Shown here one piece after another: positions 29,379 to 38,010 of a stretch of DNA of 46,181 bases (position 1 is its first letter; each line of letters begins with the position of its first letter). The DNA lies in contig CAYOAV010000011.1 in the NCBI GenBank assembly GCA_964402055.1, forward strand, positions 1 through 46,181. Reading direction: 5' to 3'. The notes below the pieces were generated by a model. It was given only the letters and a program-made list of their open reading frames with translations, ran no database searches and was not told where the DNA came from. The position numbers were made by a program, and so were the translations under genes. Origin of the DNA: UMGS363 sp964402055 (lineage in GTDB: Bacteria > Bacillota > Clostridia > Oscillospirales > Ruminococcaceae).

Positions 29379-30308
29379 TTGGATAGTTTATATACTCTTC
29401 GCTCACTGATAACAAGTATTTTGCCGATAACATTCTGGGATATTCTCGATATGGCTGTGCTTGCCGTTATTCTTTATAAGGGAATCAGAATTGTTAAGGA
29501 AACCCGTGCAGGCGGTTTGCTGAAAGGAATTGCTGTACTTATCATCGCTTATCTGCTTATGGAATTTTTCCAGATGAAAGCAATGGCTTACATACTCAAA
29601 AGCGTTTTCAGCATAGGCTTGCTTGCGATAATAATTCTTTTCCAGCCTGAATTGCGGCGTGCCATTGAAAAAATGGGTCAGACAAAGCTGACAAAGATTC
29701 CATTTATTTCTTCTATAAGCTCGGAAAACAACGATGCCGCTTCCGCAAAATGGGACGATGCTATCGAAGCTATCTGTGACGCTTGCGATGATCTTTCCGC
29801 AACAACAACAGGTGCTTTGATCGTTATTGAACGTGAATCAAAGCTCGGTGAACAGATCGACACAGGAACAATGCTTTATGCCCGTCCGTCAAAGGAGCTT
29901 TTCGGCAATATTTTCTGGAAAAATACACCTCTTCACGATGGTGCAGTCATAATGCGTGATGGTATCATACTTGCCGCCGCTTGCTTTTTGCCAAAACCAC
30001 AGAAAGAGGAAACCATAAACAAGGCTCTTGGCTCACGCCACCGTGCGGCTATCGGAATGAGCGAAAACTCCGATGCGATAATAATAGTCGTTTCAGAGGA
30101 AACAGGTGCGATATCAATTGCAGAAAACGGCAATCTTGAACGTGGATTTTCCCGTGACAGCTTAAAGAAATATTTAAGAGGAAAGCTTATCCCCGAGAAG
30201 CCGCAGAAATATCAAAGAACCGCTCCGCCGTCAGGTATGGGGAAGAAAAAATCATTATTAAAGAAAAAGAACAGTGAGGAGGTAAGCTCCAATGAAAAGA
30301 ATAATTGA
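29379..30308 (+). CDS. cdaA: Diadenylate cyclase CdaA
   Basis: It makes cyclic di-AMP from two ATP, the messenger that controls potassium and osmolyte uptake and cell-wall balance. The 309-residue protein has three N-terminal membrane helices (to about residue 88), a coiled linker and the DAC domain with both signature motifs, DGA (187-189 in LHDGAVIM) and RHR (220-222 in GSRHRAAIG). The start is TTG with AAGGCGGAAGG upstream. A Lys-rich tail ends the protein. It overlaps cdaR by 17 bases, the conserved cdaA-cdaR order, and heads a three-gene operon. Confidence 0.96.
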   Translation: MDSLYTLRSLITSILPITFWDILDMAVLAVILYKGIRIVKETRAGGLLKGIAVLIIAYLLMEFFQMKAMAYILKSVFSIGLLAIIILFQPELRRAIEKMGQTKLTKIPFISSISSENNDAASAKWDDAIEAICDACDDLSATTTGALIVIERESKLGEQIDTGTMLYARPSKELFGNIFWKNTPLHDGAVIMRDGIILAAACFLPKPQKEETINKALGSRHRAAIGMSENSDAIIIVVSEETGAISIAENGNLERGFSRDSLKKYLRGKLIPEKPQKYQRTAPPSGMGKKKSLLKKKNSEEVSSNEKNN

Positions 30309-31632
30309 TATAGTATCGGATTTTTTTCGCAGGATATTTGAAAAGGATCTGTCACTGAAAATTTTTTCCATACTTGGTTCGGTTGCAATATGGGGAGTTA
30401 TCTCTATAAATGTATATTCAACCATCGACAGAGTGGTATATAATGTTCCTGTTACGGTCGAGCTGCAAGGAACATATGCCGAGGCTCATAACTATAAGGT
30501 CATAGAGCAGAGCGTTATGACAGTCGATGTTTATCTCCAGGGCGAGCGTTCCGAGATAGGCAGTATTTCAGCTGATGATATCAAGGTAACAGCTTCTGCG
30601 GAAAATGTTATAAGTGCAAGAGAATACAGCTTACCGCTTGATGTAAGCTCACCGAGCGGAAGAAATTTCAATGTTACAAAAATAACCTCAACCGAAGATA
30701 CAAAGTTTGCTATTGAATATATTTACGCTTCTTTTGACGAGGTTGTCACAAAGGAAATAAAGCTTACCCCCGTGCTTGACCGTATTCACGTTGCAAGCGG
30801 ATTTATCGTTGATGATGAGGACGTTGCTGTTGCTCCGAATACTATTGAAATAACAGGTCCAAAGGACGATGTTGAGAAAATAGAGGGAGCGTATTTCTAT
30901 GCAGAAGCGGCAGGAGTTCTTTCGGCAAGCTGTGAATATACCGCTGAAGAACCCACCATTTACAGCAGTGACGGTATAGCTTTGAGCGGAAATGACAGCA
31001 TAACCTTCAGCAAAACAAGCTTCAGCGTCAGCATTCCTGTATATAAAAAGCAGGTCATTCCTCTTGAGGTTGCAATAACAAACGCTCCATCAAGCTTTGA
31101 CGTTGATTCATTCAGGGAAAAGCTTCAATTATCCGTAACGGAGCTTGAAATAGCCGCACCTGCCGATATGATAAAGGATATCCCCGCAATAACCATCGGA
31201 ACTATCGATATGAGAGAGGTTGATATCGGTTCTGTATTTACCTTTAAAACAGAGGATTTTCTTGCAGAGGGTTATCAGAATTTAAGCGGCATTGACACCA
31301 TCTCGGTAGTATGCCCAAGCGATGGACTTTACAAGATAGCTATGACTGTCAGAGGAAGTGCCGTTCAGATAATAAACGCTCCTGCACAATTTGATTACAA
31401 CATTATAACCTCTGGCTTTACGCTGTTCTTTATCGGCTCGGAGGAAAGCATTAACCAAATATCCTATATTGATGTTGTATCGCAGATCGATCTGCTCAAT
31501 TATGAGCTTGAAGCCCGTGATTACAAGCTGCCCGTGACGTTCTCAACGCCTGCATATGACGATGTATGGTGTATAAGCTCAGACGGACTGCTCTCACCTA
31601 AGGCGATAGTAACATTTACTTTGAAATCATAA
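30292..31632 (+). CDS. cdaR: YbbR-domain regulator of CdaA
   Basis: CdaR is membrane-anchored and modulates the diadenylate cyclase from outside the cell. The 446-residue protein has a short cytoplasmic N-terminus, one helix (about residues 21-40, LKIFSILGSVAIWGVISI) and then repeated extracellular YbbR domains, at least four, visible as recurring strands such as PVTVELQG, EIKLTPVLDRI, VIPLEVAI. It overlaps the end of cdaA, so the two are coupled. GAGGAGGTAAG precedes the ATG within cdaA. The usual third gene, glmM, is absent here. Confidence 0.93.
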   Translation: MKRIIDIVSDFFRRIFEKDLSLKIFSILGSVAIWGVISINVYSTIDRVVYNVPVTVELQGTYAEAHNYKVIEQSVMTVDVYLQGERSEIGSISADDIKVTASAENVISAREYSLPLDVSSPSGRNFNVTKITSTEDTKFAIEYIYASFDEVVTKEIKLTPVLDRIHVASGFIVDDEDVAVAPNTIEITGPKDDVEKIEGAYFYAEAAGVLSASCEYTAEEPTIYSSDGIALSGNDSITFSKTSFSVSIPVYKKQVIPLEVAITNAPSSFDVDSFREKLQLSVTELEIAAPADMIKDIPAITIGTIDMREVDIGSVFTFKTEDFLAEGYQNLSGIDTISVVCPSDGLYKIAMTVRGSAVQIINAPAQFDYNIITSGFTLFFIGSEESINQISYIDVVSQIDLLNYELEARDYKLPVTFSTPAYDDVWCISSDGLLSPKAIVTFTLKS

Positions 31633-31643
31633 AGGAAAAATTT

Positions 31644-33230
31644 ATGGCGATAATTATTTCACAGATAAAAACCGATATTTCGGCAGGCGAAAAGGAGATA
31701 ACTGCGGCGGCTTTAAAAAAGCTTAAGCTTGATGGAAAAAATGTCAAGGCTTGTCATTTGCATAAAACCTCGCTTGATGCAAGGAATAATGACGCAATAA
31801 AGCTTGTTTCCTCCGTATGGATAGAGCTTGACAATGAAAAATCTGAAAAAACACTTTGTGCAAAATTTGCAAAGGATAAAAGCTGTACCTATGTTGAAAA
31901 TGATATTGAAATAATCCCTCCCGATCAGGTCGGAGATAAAAAAAGAGTTGTAGTAGTCGGCTTTGGACCTGCAGGAATGTTTGCCGCACTTACCCTTGCT
32001 GAATACGGCTTTTCTCCGATAGTTCTTGAACGAGGAGCGGCAGTTGATGAGCGTGTAAAAACGGTTGAAAGCTTCTGGAACGGCGGAGCTTTTTCCGAGC
32101 AGACGAATGTCCAGTTCGGAGAGGGCGGAGCTGGTACCTTTTCGGACGGTAAACTGACTACAAGAATAAAAGACCCTATGTGCAGACGTGTACTTCAAAG
32201 GCTTGCCGAGTTCGGAGCGCCGCAGGAGATACTCACAAAAGCCAAGCCGCATATCGGAACGGATAAGCTCAGAAGCGTTGTCAGGGCTATCCGTGAAAGG
32301 ATAATCGAGCTTGGCGGTGAAATACGATTTAACACAAGGCTTGACGATATAATAATAAAAAACGGCAGAGCTTGTGCGGCGGTGTCAAACGGAACGGAAA
32401 TTCCCTGTGACGCTGTTATACTTGCTATCGGTCATAGTGCAAGAGATACCTTTGAAATGCTTATGAAAAAGGGAGTTTTTATCGAACCGAAGCCTTTTTC
32501 CGTTGGTGTGCGTATTGAACATAAGCAGTCGGAGGTTGATAGGTCGCTTTATGGCAGACAGGCTGGAAATCCCAATCTTCCTAAAGGTGAATATCAGCTT
32601 TCGCACAGACGGGACGGCAGGGGAGTTTACACCTTTTGTATGTGCCCCGGTGGAATGGTGGTGCCGTCGCAGAGCGAGGAAAATACCGTTGTTACGAACG
32701 GAATGAGCGAATTTGCCCGTGACGGTGAAAATGCAAATGCCGCTGTTGTTGTCGGAGTTTCTCCCGATGATTTCGGAAAAGCTCCGCTTGACGGTGTGGA
32801 TTTTGCAAGACAGCTTGAAAGAAAAGCTTTTAAGCTTTCGGGCGGGAATTATACCGCTCCTGCTTGCACTGTCGGACGGCTTCTGCACGGCAAGGGTGAG
32901 ATTACGCAAAGCAACATTTCGCCGACTTATGCAAGAGGACTGACAGAATGTGAGCTTTCAGAGCTTTTCCCCGATTTTGTTACAGAAATGCTCAAAGAGG
33001 GATTGGTCGATTTTTCGCATAAAATGAAATGCTTCGGCGATATGAATGCGATTTTAACTGCTCCCGAAACGAGGACTTCCTCGCCTGTAAGAATAACAAG
33101 GGGAGATGACCTCTGCTCGCTGAATGTTGAGGGACTTTATCCCTGCGGAGAGGGTGCAGGCTATGCAGGAGGGATAATGTCGGCGGCGGCTGACGGAATG
33201 AATGTTGCTAAAAAAATCATCATAAAGTAA
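31644..33230 (+). CDS. FAD-dependent oxidoreductase (COG2509-like)
   Basis: The 528-residue protein has a 95-residue N-terminal domain. A dinucleotide-binding motif follows (VVVVGFGPAGMFAALTLAE, about residues 102-120, GxGxxG). Conserved flavoprotein segments come next: GGAGTFSDGKLTTR, VILAIGHSARDTFEML, CPGGMVVPS and a late GLYPCGEGAGYAGGI that closes the FAD site. Members are widespread in Firmicutes, annotated as NAD(P)/FAD-dependent dehydrogenases of unknown substrate. It starts 11 bases after cdaR with AAAGGAAAAA and ends in a strong terminator, so it belongs to the cdaA operon. A link to c-di-AMP is not established. Confidence 0.9.
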   Translation: MAIIISQIKTDISAGEKEITAAALKKLKLDGKNVKACHLHKTSLDARNNDAIKLVSSVWIELDNEKSEKTLCAKFAKDKSCTYVENDIEIIPPDQVGDKKRVVVVGFGPAGMFAALTLAEYGFSPIVLERGAAVDERVKTVESFWNGGAFSEQTNVQFGEGGAGTFSDGKLTTRIKDPMCRRVLQRLAEFGAPQEILTKAKPHIGTDKLRSVVRAIRERIIELGGEIRFNTRLDDIIIKNGRACAAVSNGTEIPCDAVILAIGHSARDTFEMLMKKGVFIEPKPFSVGVRIEHKQSEVDRSLYGRQAGNPNLPKGEYQLSHRRDGRGVYTFCMCPGGMVVPSQSEENTVVTNGMSEFARDGENANAAVVVGVSPDDFGKAPLDGVDFARQLERKAFKLSGGNYTAPACTVGRLLHGKGEITQSNISPTYARGLTECELSELFPDFVTEMLKEGLVDFSHKMKCFGDMNAILTAPETRTSSPVRITRGDDLCSLNVEGLYPCGEGAGYAGGIMSAAADGMNVAKKIIIK

Positions 33231-33231
33231 T

Positions 33232-33267
33232 AAATCAGACCGAAAAATTGACTTTCGGTCTGATTTA
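33232..33267 (+). terminator. Rho-independent terminator of the cdaA operon
   Basis: A near-perfect 14-bp stem AAATCAGACCGAAA / CTTTCGGTCTGATTT starts one base after the stop codon. The 3' T run is short because the palindromic repeat starts directly behind it. Confidence 0.82.
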
Positions 33268-33369
33268 TACTAATCTTTAAACTGAAAGTGTACAAAAAAT
33301 CTACACAAAAATTCGAATATGTGATTTTTGTGTAGATTTTTTGTCTACACTTTGATTAAAGATTAGTAT
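33268..33369. repeat. Long palindromic repeat (ACTAATCTTTAAACTGA family, full copy)
   Basis: Two arms of about 45 bases (33268-33312 and 33325-33369) are almost exact inverted copies around a 12-base spacer; outer ends ATACTAATCTTTAA / TTAAAGATTAGTAT. It contains no ORF. A short, internally deleted relative lies at 37110-37136. The form fits a MITE-like element or a very long hairpin. Confidence 0.85.
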
Positions 33370-33384
33370 TTTTGTGTATGCAGT

Positions 33385-36126
33385 TTATTCAACGTTTTTA
33401 AGAGCTTCGCTTTTTGAAACCTTTGATACCTTTATCATCTGGAGTATTGCAACGATCNNNNNNNNNNNNNNNNNNNNNNNNNNNNNNNNNNNNNNNNNNN
33501 NNNNNNNNNNNNNNNNNNNNNNNNNNNNNNNNNNNNNNNNNNNNNNNNNNNNNNNNNTATACTACGATAATGAAGAATATTGCTCCGAACCATTTGAAAA
33601 TTCCCATCATTCCGCCCATTGATACCATAAGCTGGTCGGAAAGCTTTGTGTAGTCAGAGGCAGTGATAACAGCCGCAACATCGTCATTGTCAAGCTCTGT
33701 AAGCTCTTCATTTGAGAAATAACCTGTAAAATAGCCCTGTTTTTCACCAAAGGTGCTGTTATAATCATCAATGCTCATAAATATTGCCAATGACGACTGA
33801 TAATCATATATTCCGCCAATTTCGATTTCGTAGGAGCTATTACGCTTGTATTTTTCATCAAGCTTAACAGTATCACCCACTTTAAGACCGAATTTTTCGC
33901 TTATGCCTGTTGAGATAAGAGCCTTGCCTTCGGGAATTTCCGTATGAATATAGCGGCTGTCCTCTGAAATACCGTAGACTGTGATACCGTCTGTAAGGAA
34001 GCCCTCTTTTGAATAGTCAAAGCTTGATGAAGCATATTTTTCCGCCTGTATATTGCTTACTTCGTCCGTTTCCTCGCAGTCGTACAGAATATATTGATAT
34101 TCGCTTATCATATCACGGATAACTATTTCCTTATATGAATCCAACATTCTCGGGAACATATCGCCATAGCTTATCAAAACCGATCCGAAAAGAATACCAA
34201 CTATCATAACAATATATCCAGGGAGATTTGTGAAGAATATACGCAGGCTGAATCTTGTTTTGAACGGTATTTTTGTGTTAAGACGCATTGCTTTCTTGTT
34301 TTTGTTCTTTTTGAGGTCGTGTCTGAGGAATTTTAAAGGACTAAGTTTCAGCTTTGAAACCAGCACCGTAAGATTTATCAGCAGCATAAGAATGATAGGT
34401 ACGACCGTTGAAAGCAGGAAAGCTGACGAATCCCATACAGTTTTATATGTAGTGAGGGAATACGAATCAAGATAAAGGCTTACCACATAATCCTTCATTA
34501 CAGTATATCCGATTATATTTCCTACAACAGCGGCTACAAGAGTGACTATTATCGGCAGAATCATATAATGACGGATAAGCTCGCCCTTGGTATATCCAGA
34601 CGCACGGAGAGTTCCGATAACACCTGCTTCGGATATGATAGTATTTGAAATGGTAACAGCAAAGATAAATGCAATNNNNNNNNNNNNNNNNNNNNNNNNN
34701 NNNNNNNNNNNNNNNNNNNNNNNNNNNNNNNNNNNNNNNNNNNNNNNNNNNNNNNNNNNNNNNNNNNNNNNNNNNCACCTGCTTCGGATATGATAGTATT
34801 TGAAATGGTAACAGCAAAGATAAATGCAATAATAACTATCATCAGATAGCATAATACCATTGTTCCTGCCTCATCGCCGCCTATATCCTCAATAGAAAAG
34901 GTTATAGCCTGATTAAGATATTGAGGGATATAGTTATCTTCGGCAATGATGTCTGTCTTGTCAATTTCGTCTTCAAAGGCTTCGTCCTCGGGCATTTTGT
35001 ATTCCTCACCGTTGATTTCAGCGTTTACTGCACCCTCGATGATACCAAACAGAAAATCATCAAGAGCAACGGAAATATCTTCTCTCTTAGGCTTTTCAAC
35101 CGTGTTTATATATTGATCCTTAAATTCTTCCTCCGAGGGAGCTTCATATTCTTCATTATTTAAAGCGGCGTCAACCGATTTTTCAATCATACCGAAAATG
35201 AAATCATCTGTTTCTATCGAAAGATCTTCCCTTGCAGGCTTTTCACCTGTTGTCATATAGAGCGTTGCATATTCTTCCGCACCTGTTTTAACGGAGTTGG
35301 TTACGTCCTCAATCTTTTTCTTAAAGGAAGCCTGATAAATCTCTGCATATTCCTCCGAAGCCTTTTCAAGCCTGTCGGTTATATCGTCAATCTGCACCTG
35401 TACTATCGCTTCATCATAAGCTGTCAGTTCATCTTCAAGTAAATCAAGGAATTTTTCGGAACGTTCAGCAGCTTCTATATCGTCTGCACAGGCCTCATTA
35501 TACTGCCATGCGTAATTATAGCATATATTTTTGCTATCCACAGAATCAAAGCCATTATCAGTCATAACAGCAACAGAAAAATTGATAGAATCGAACATCG
35601 AGTCCGTGTTGCTTTCAAAAAGCGTGCTGTAATTCGGGAGAGCTATAAAGCCTGATATTTTAAGGGCTTTTCCGTTAAGAGTTATTGTATCACCGATATT
35701 GATATCGTTATTTTGGGCAAAAACTCTGTCAATGGCAATTTCATTATCCTGCGATGGAAAATCGCCGCTTAAAAGGCAGGGCGTATTTATTTCATCGGAC
35801 TGCTTATAGACACGGATAGTTGCACCTGTTTCGGAAGTGTCCTCATCAAAATAGCTGTCGCTGTAAAGCTTCATTCCCATTTCGGATTCAAAAGTATCCT
35901 TTAATTCATCGGGAAGAACCTTGTCAAAGGAGATATGTCCGTCTTCAATGTTATAAAGCTCAAAGCTTTCATAATATGCAGCTTTAAGGCTTTCGTTGCC
36001 AACTCTCATTCCCGAACAGACAGCAATAAGCAGAACCATCATAATAAAAATGGCTATGTATTTTGTTGCGTCCTTGGCAAGCTCACGGGGCAGTCGCTTT
36101 GTAAGAGGATTTTTCATATCTGTCAC
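33385..36126 (-). CDS. ABC transporter permease, FtsX/MacB-like (crossed by two gaps)
   Basis: The protein has an N-terminal helix (TKYIAIFIMMVLLIAVCSGM), a large extracellular region with MacB-like and helical parts, a first FtsX domain (AFIFAVTISNTIISEAG, VIGTLRASGYTKGELIRH), a second extracellular region and a second FtsX domain ending SKSEALKNVE. The 34676-34775 gap is false: 55 bases are repeated on its two sides. Removing 155 bases joins the parts in frame. At the other gap (33458-33557) the frame must shift, giving an end at 33385 instead of 33398. The product is then about 835 residues plus the missing piece. It pairs with the ATPase 3 bases upstream, probably exporting or extracting lipids, peptides or antibiotics. 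Confidence 0.87.
33458..33557. other. Assembly gap (100 N) near the permease 3' end
   Basis: Exactly 100 N. The coding phase across it only fits a length divisible by 3, so 100 is not real. Confidence 0.95.
34621..34830. other. False assembly gap: 55-base duplication around 100 N
   Basis: 34621-34675 and 34776-34830 are identical over 55 bases, with N at 34676-34775 between. Such end overlaps come from unmerged contigs that share a k-mer. Merging them restores one continuous permease frame. Confidence 0.92.
34945..35246 (-). repeat. Tandem 49-residue repeat inside the permease's extracellular region
   Basis: Two units start KPAREDLSIETDDFIFGMIE and KPKREDISVALDDFLFGIIE and are offset by 147 bases. 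Both continue with acidic, Glu-rich helices (NNEEYEAPSEEEF, NGEEYKMPEDEAF). It looks like a coding duplication that lengthened a helical stalk. Confidence 0.75.
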
Positions 36127-36129
36127 CCC

Positions 36130-36828
36130 TTACCAATCAAGCTCTTCGGCAGTCAGCTTGTTTTCATTGTGGATTTCTTTTCTGACCATACCATCACGGA
36201 GCTTTACCACCTTATCTGCCATATCCTTGATAGCTTCGTTATGTGTAACCATAATAATAGTAGTGTTATATTTTTGATTGACTGTTTCGATAAGCTTAAG
36301 TATTTCCTTTGAAGTGTTGTAATCGAGGGCTCCCGTTGGCTCGTCGCAAAGAAGTATGTCGGGATTTTTTACAATTGCTCTGCCTATGGAGCATCTCTGC
36401 TGCTGACCGCCCGAAAGCTGTGATGGGAGCTTGTGACGATGCTCATAAAGACCGAGAGTTTTTAGTATCTCATCAACGTCAAGAGGTTTATCGCTCAAAT
36501 ACGCACCTGCTTCAACATTTTCCTTTATGTTAAGATTTGGGATAAGGTTGTACATCTGAAAAATATAACCGAGATGCTTTCTTCTGTATTCGGTAAGAGC
36601 TTTTTCCTTCATATTTTCGGTTTTTTCGCCGTTAATTGAGATATATCCCGAATCAGCGTCATCAATTCCGCCTATTATGTTAAGAAGCGTTGATTTTCCA
36701 CTTCCCGAAGGACCTAAAAGAACGCAGAATTCCCCTTTTTCTATGCCTACGCTTATTCCCTTAAGTACATCTATCTTGCTTTCACCACTGCCATAGCTCT
36801 TTTTTATATCGTTTATTTCAATAAACAT
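36130..36828 (-). CDS. ABC transporter ATP-binding protein, MacB/LolD type
   Basis: The 232-residue ATPase has Walker A GPSGSGKST (39-47), a Q loop (FQMYNLIPNL), the signature LSGGQQQR (138-145), Walker B ILLCDEP (158-164) and the switch His in MVTHNE. This set is typical of MacB/LolD-like ATPases that drive FtsX-fold permeases. The permease begins 3 bases downstream. GAAAGGGAG lies before the ATG. Two TTAGC-N4-GCTAA palindromes flank its promoter, so the operon is probably under a dedicated repressor. No regulator gene is adjacent. Confidence 0.95.
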   Translation of the reverse strand: MFIEINDIKKSYGSGESKIDVLKGISVGIEKGEFCVLLGPSGSGKSTLLNIIGGIDDADSGYISINGEKTENMKEKALTEYRRKHLGYIFQMYNLIPNLNIKENVEAGAYLSDKPLDVDEILKTLGLYEHRHKLPSQLSGGQQQRCSIGRAIVKNPDILLCDEPTGALDYNTSKEILKLIETVNQKYNTTIIMVTHNEAIKDMADKVVKLRDGMVRKEIHNENKLTAEELDW

Positions 36829-36857
36829 TCCCGTACTCCCTTTCTCTGCCGCACCAA

Positions 36858-36873
36858 GTTAGCTAACGCTAAC
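36858..36873. promoter_or_regulatory. Operator palindrome 1 (GTTAGC-TAAC-GCTAAC)
   Basis: A perfect 6-bp inverted repeat with a 4-base spacer, in the transcribed leader about 17 bases past the -10 of the ABC operon. Confidence 0.65.
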
Positions 36874-36889
36874 TTTATTGTATATCCAT

Positions 36890-36918
36890 ATTATAATACC
36901 TGATTTTGAAAAAAGCAA
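36890..36918 (-). promoter_or_regulatory. Promoter of the ABC transporter operon
   Basis: TTGCTT (36918-36913), 17 bases, TATAAT (36895-36890) on the minus strand. Confidence 0.75.
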
Positions 36919-36955
36919 CAGTTATATACGCAATTCGTATGATTAACCAAATTAA

Positions 36956-36969
36956 TTAGCATATGCTAA
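36956..36969. promoter_or_regulatory. Operator palindrome 2 (TTAGC-ATAT-GCTAA)
   Basis: A perfect palindrome with the same TTAGC/GCTAA half-sites as palindrome 1, 38 bases upstream of the -35. The two centres lie 97 bases apart. Confidence 0.6.
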
Positions 36970-36990
36970 CTGTGGATTGTGGAAAATATT

Positions 36991-37027
36991 AAGGCAATAC
37001 CGCTCAAAAATTGTGCGACATTACCTT
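36991..37027. repeat. Palindromic repeat, GGCAATACCG family, copy 3
   Basis: AAGGCAATACCGCTCAA pairs with TTGTGCGACATTACCTT (three mismatches). It directly abuts the next repeat. No gene is seen in 36829-37212; the stretch holds the ABC promoter, operators and repeats. Confidence 0.7.
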
Positions 37028-37032
37028 ATAAC

Positions 37033-37113
37033 TTAGGAACCGCTGATTAATACGTTTCTGTCGTTTTTCAAAATGACGAAACGAACGCTTTGCTTTAATC
37101 AGCGGATTCCTAA
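37033..37113. repeat. Palindromic repeat, GGAACCGCTGATTA family, long copy
   Basis: TTAGGAACCGCTGATTAA (37033-37050) and TTAATCAGCGGATTCCTAA (37095-37113) are terminal inverted repeats. The middle can also fold (CGTTTC.GTC with GAC.GAAACG). About 80 bases, no ORF, MITE-like. Confidence 0.75.
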
Positions 37114-37136
37114 TCTTTAAACTGAAAAAAGATTAG
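37110..37136. repeat. Short copy of the ACTAATCTTTAAACTGA repeat
   Basis: CTAATCTTTAAACTGA followed by AAAGATTAG matches both ends of the 102-base element at 33268, with the middle deleted. It shares CTAA with the end of the previous repeat, as if inserted in it. Confidence 0.65.
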
Positions 37137-37140
37137 TATA

Positions 37141-37190
37141 AAAAAATCCCGAGTAAATTCCTTATGATACAAATTTTACTCGGGATTTTT
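37141..37190 (-). terminator. Rho-independent terminator after the metalloprotease
   Basis: AAATCCCGAGTAAA / TTTACTCGGGATTT stem (37144-37157 with 37174-37187) with T/A runs at both ends. Confidence 0.92.
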
Positions 37191-37212
37191 TACTAGCATT
37201 ATTTTAATAAAA

Positions 37213-38010
37213 TTATTTTACATAACCACATTTTGTACAAGTGCCTACACTATTATATGTATGTGCATAATAGTTATATACACCACAAATTTTGCAATAT
37301 TTTTTATGTGATGACGAATTATTTTGTGCATACAGAAAGCTGTGTGACGTATGCTGACCCAAAATCAACGCAGCTCCCTGTTTATCTGTGTTTGTTATAG
37401 TAGTTGGAGCTGCACTACTTCCAAAACCATTACACATTAAATAACTATTTACAGAAACTGACGACGGAATATCTTTTAATCCTATTACATGACCTAACTC
37501 ATGTAATGGTACATGAGTTTTAGCAGTAGAGCTTTTGTTCACAAGCACATCATTCCAATTTACCCATATCTGAACACTTGATGCTTCTGTACTATAATGT
37601 TCATACCCCGAACTATCCTTTTTTGCCCCTGCTCGATAAACAACTGCCCAGGTTGTTTTACCTGCAACTTCAGCCATTTGATCAGCCGTTTTATTTCTAA
37701 AAATAACACAGCCAGATTCATTATCAACAGTCATTGTTAATAAATCACTGCCATTAAATTTTGCATTATCCCATGTAGTCACTGCATTATTGATATATGA
37801 TTCAAAACTATGTCCTTCAAAAATACCACAATCAACAGTTATTGGTGTTACATAACTTCCCCAATGTATAGTATCTTCGTATACATCCCAATACGTTGTG
37901 CTCACAGTATGTTTATATCCGCAATCAGTAATATTATGTGCAAATACTGTAGCAGTTAAAACATAACCACCTATTACAAAAGCTATAAATAATGATAAAA
38001 TTTTCTTCAT
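37213..38010 (-). CDS. Secreted zinc metalloprotease, snapalysin/matrixin-like metzincin
   Basis: The 265-residue protein has a signal peptide (about residues 1-24) and a metzincin domain with HELGHVIGLKD at 170-180. This is HExxHxxGxxD, with Asp180 in the place of the usual third His, as in snapalysins. A Met-turn candidate YLMC (190-193) follows. The last 45 residues form a small zinc-ribbon-like module with Cys239, Cys242, Cys258 and Cys261 plus several His. It should cleave extracellular proteins. Its ATG overlaps the stop of the lipoprotein gene upstream by one base, so the two are made together. The DNA is more AT-rich than the left half of the window. Confidence 0.87.
   Translation of the reverse strand: MKKILSLFIAFVIGGYVLTATVFAHNITDCGYKHTVSTTYWDVYEDTIHWGSYVTPITVDCGIFEGHSFESYINNAVTTWDNAKFNGSDLLTMTVDNESGCVIFRNKTADQMAEVAGKTTWAVVYRAGAKKDSSGYEHYSTEASSVQIWVNWNDVLVNKSSTAKTHVPLHELGHVIGLKDIPSSVSVNSYLMCNGFGSSAAPTTITNTDKQGAALILGQHTSHSFLYAQNNSSSHKKYCKICGVYNYYAHTYNSVGTCTKCGYVK

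Noticed and set aside
31713..32252. 179-codon minus-strand frame
   Set aside because: Antisense to the FAD-binding region of the oxidoreductase; no ribosome-binding site.
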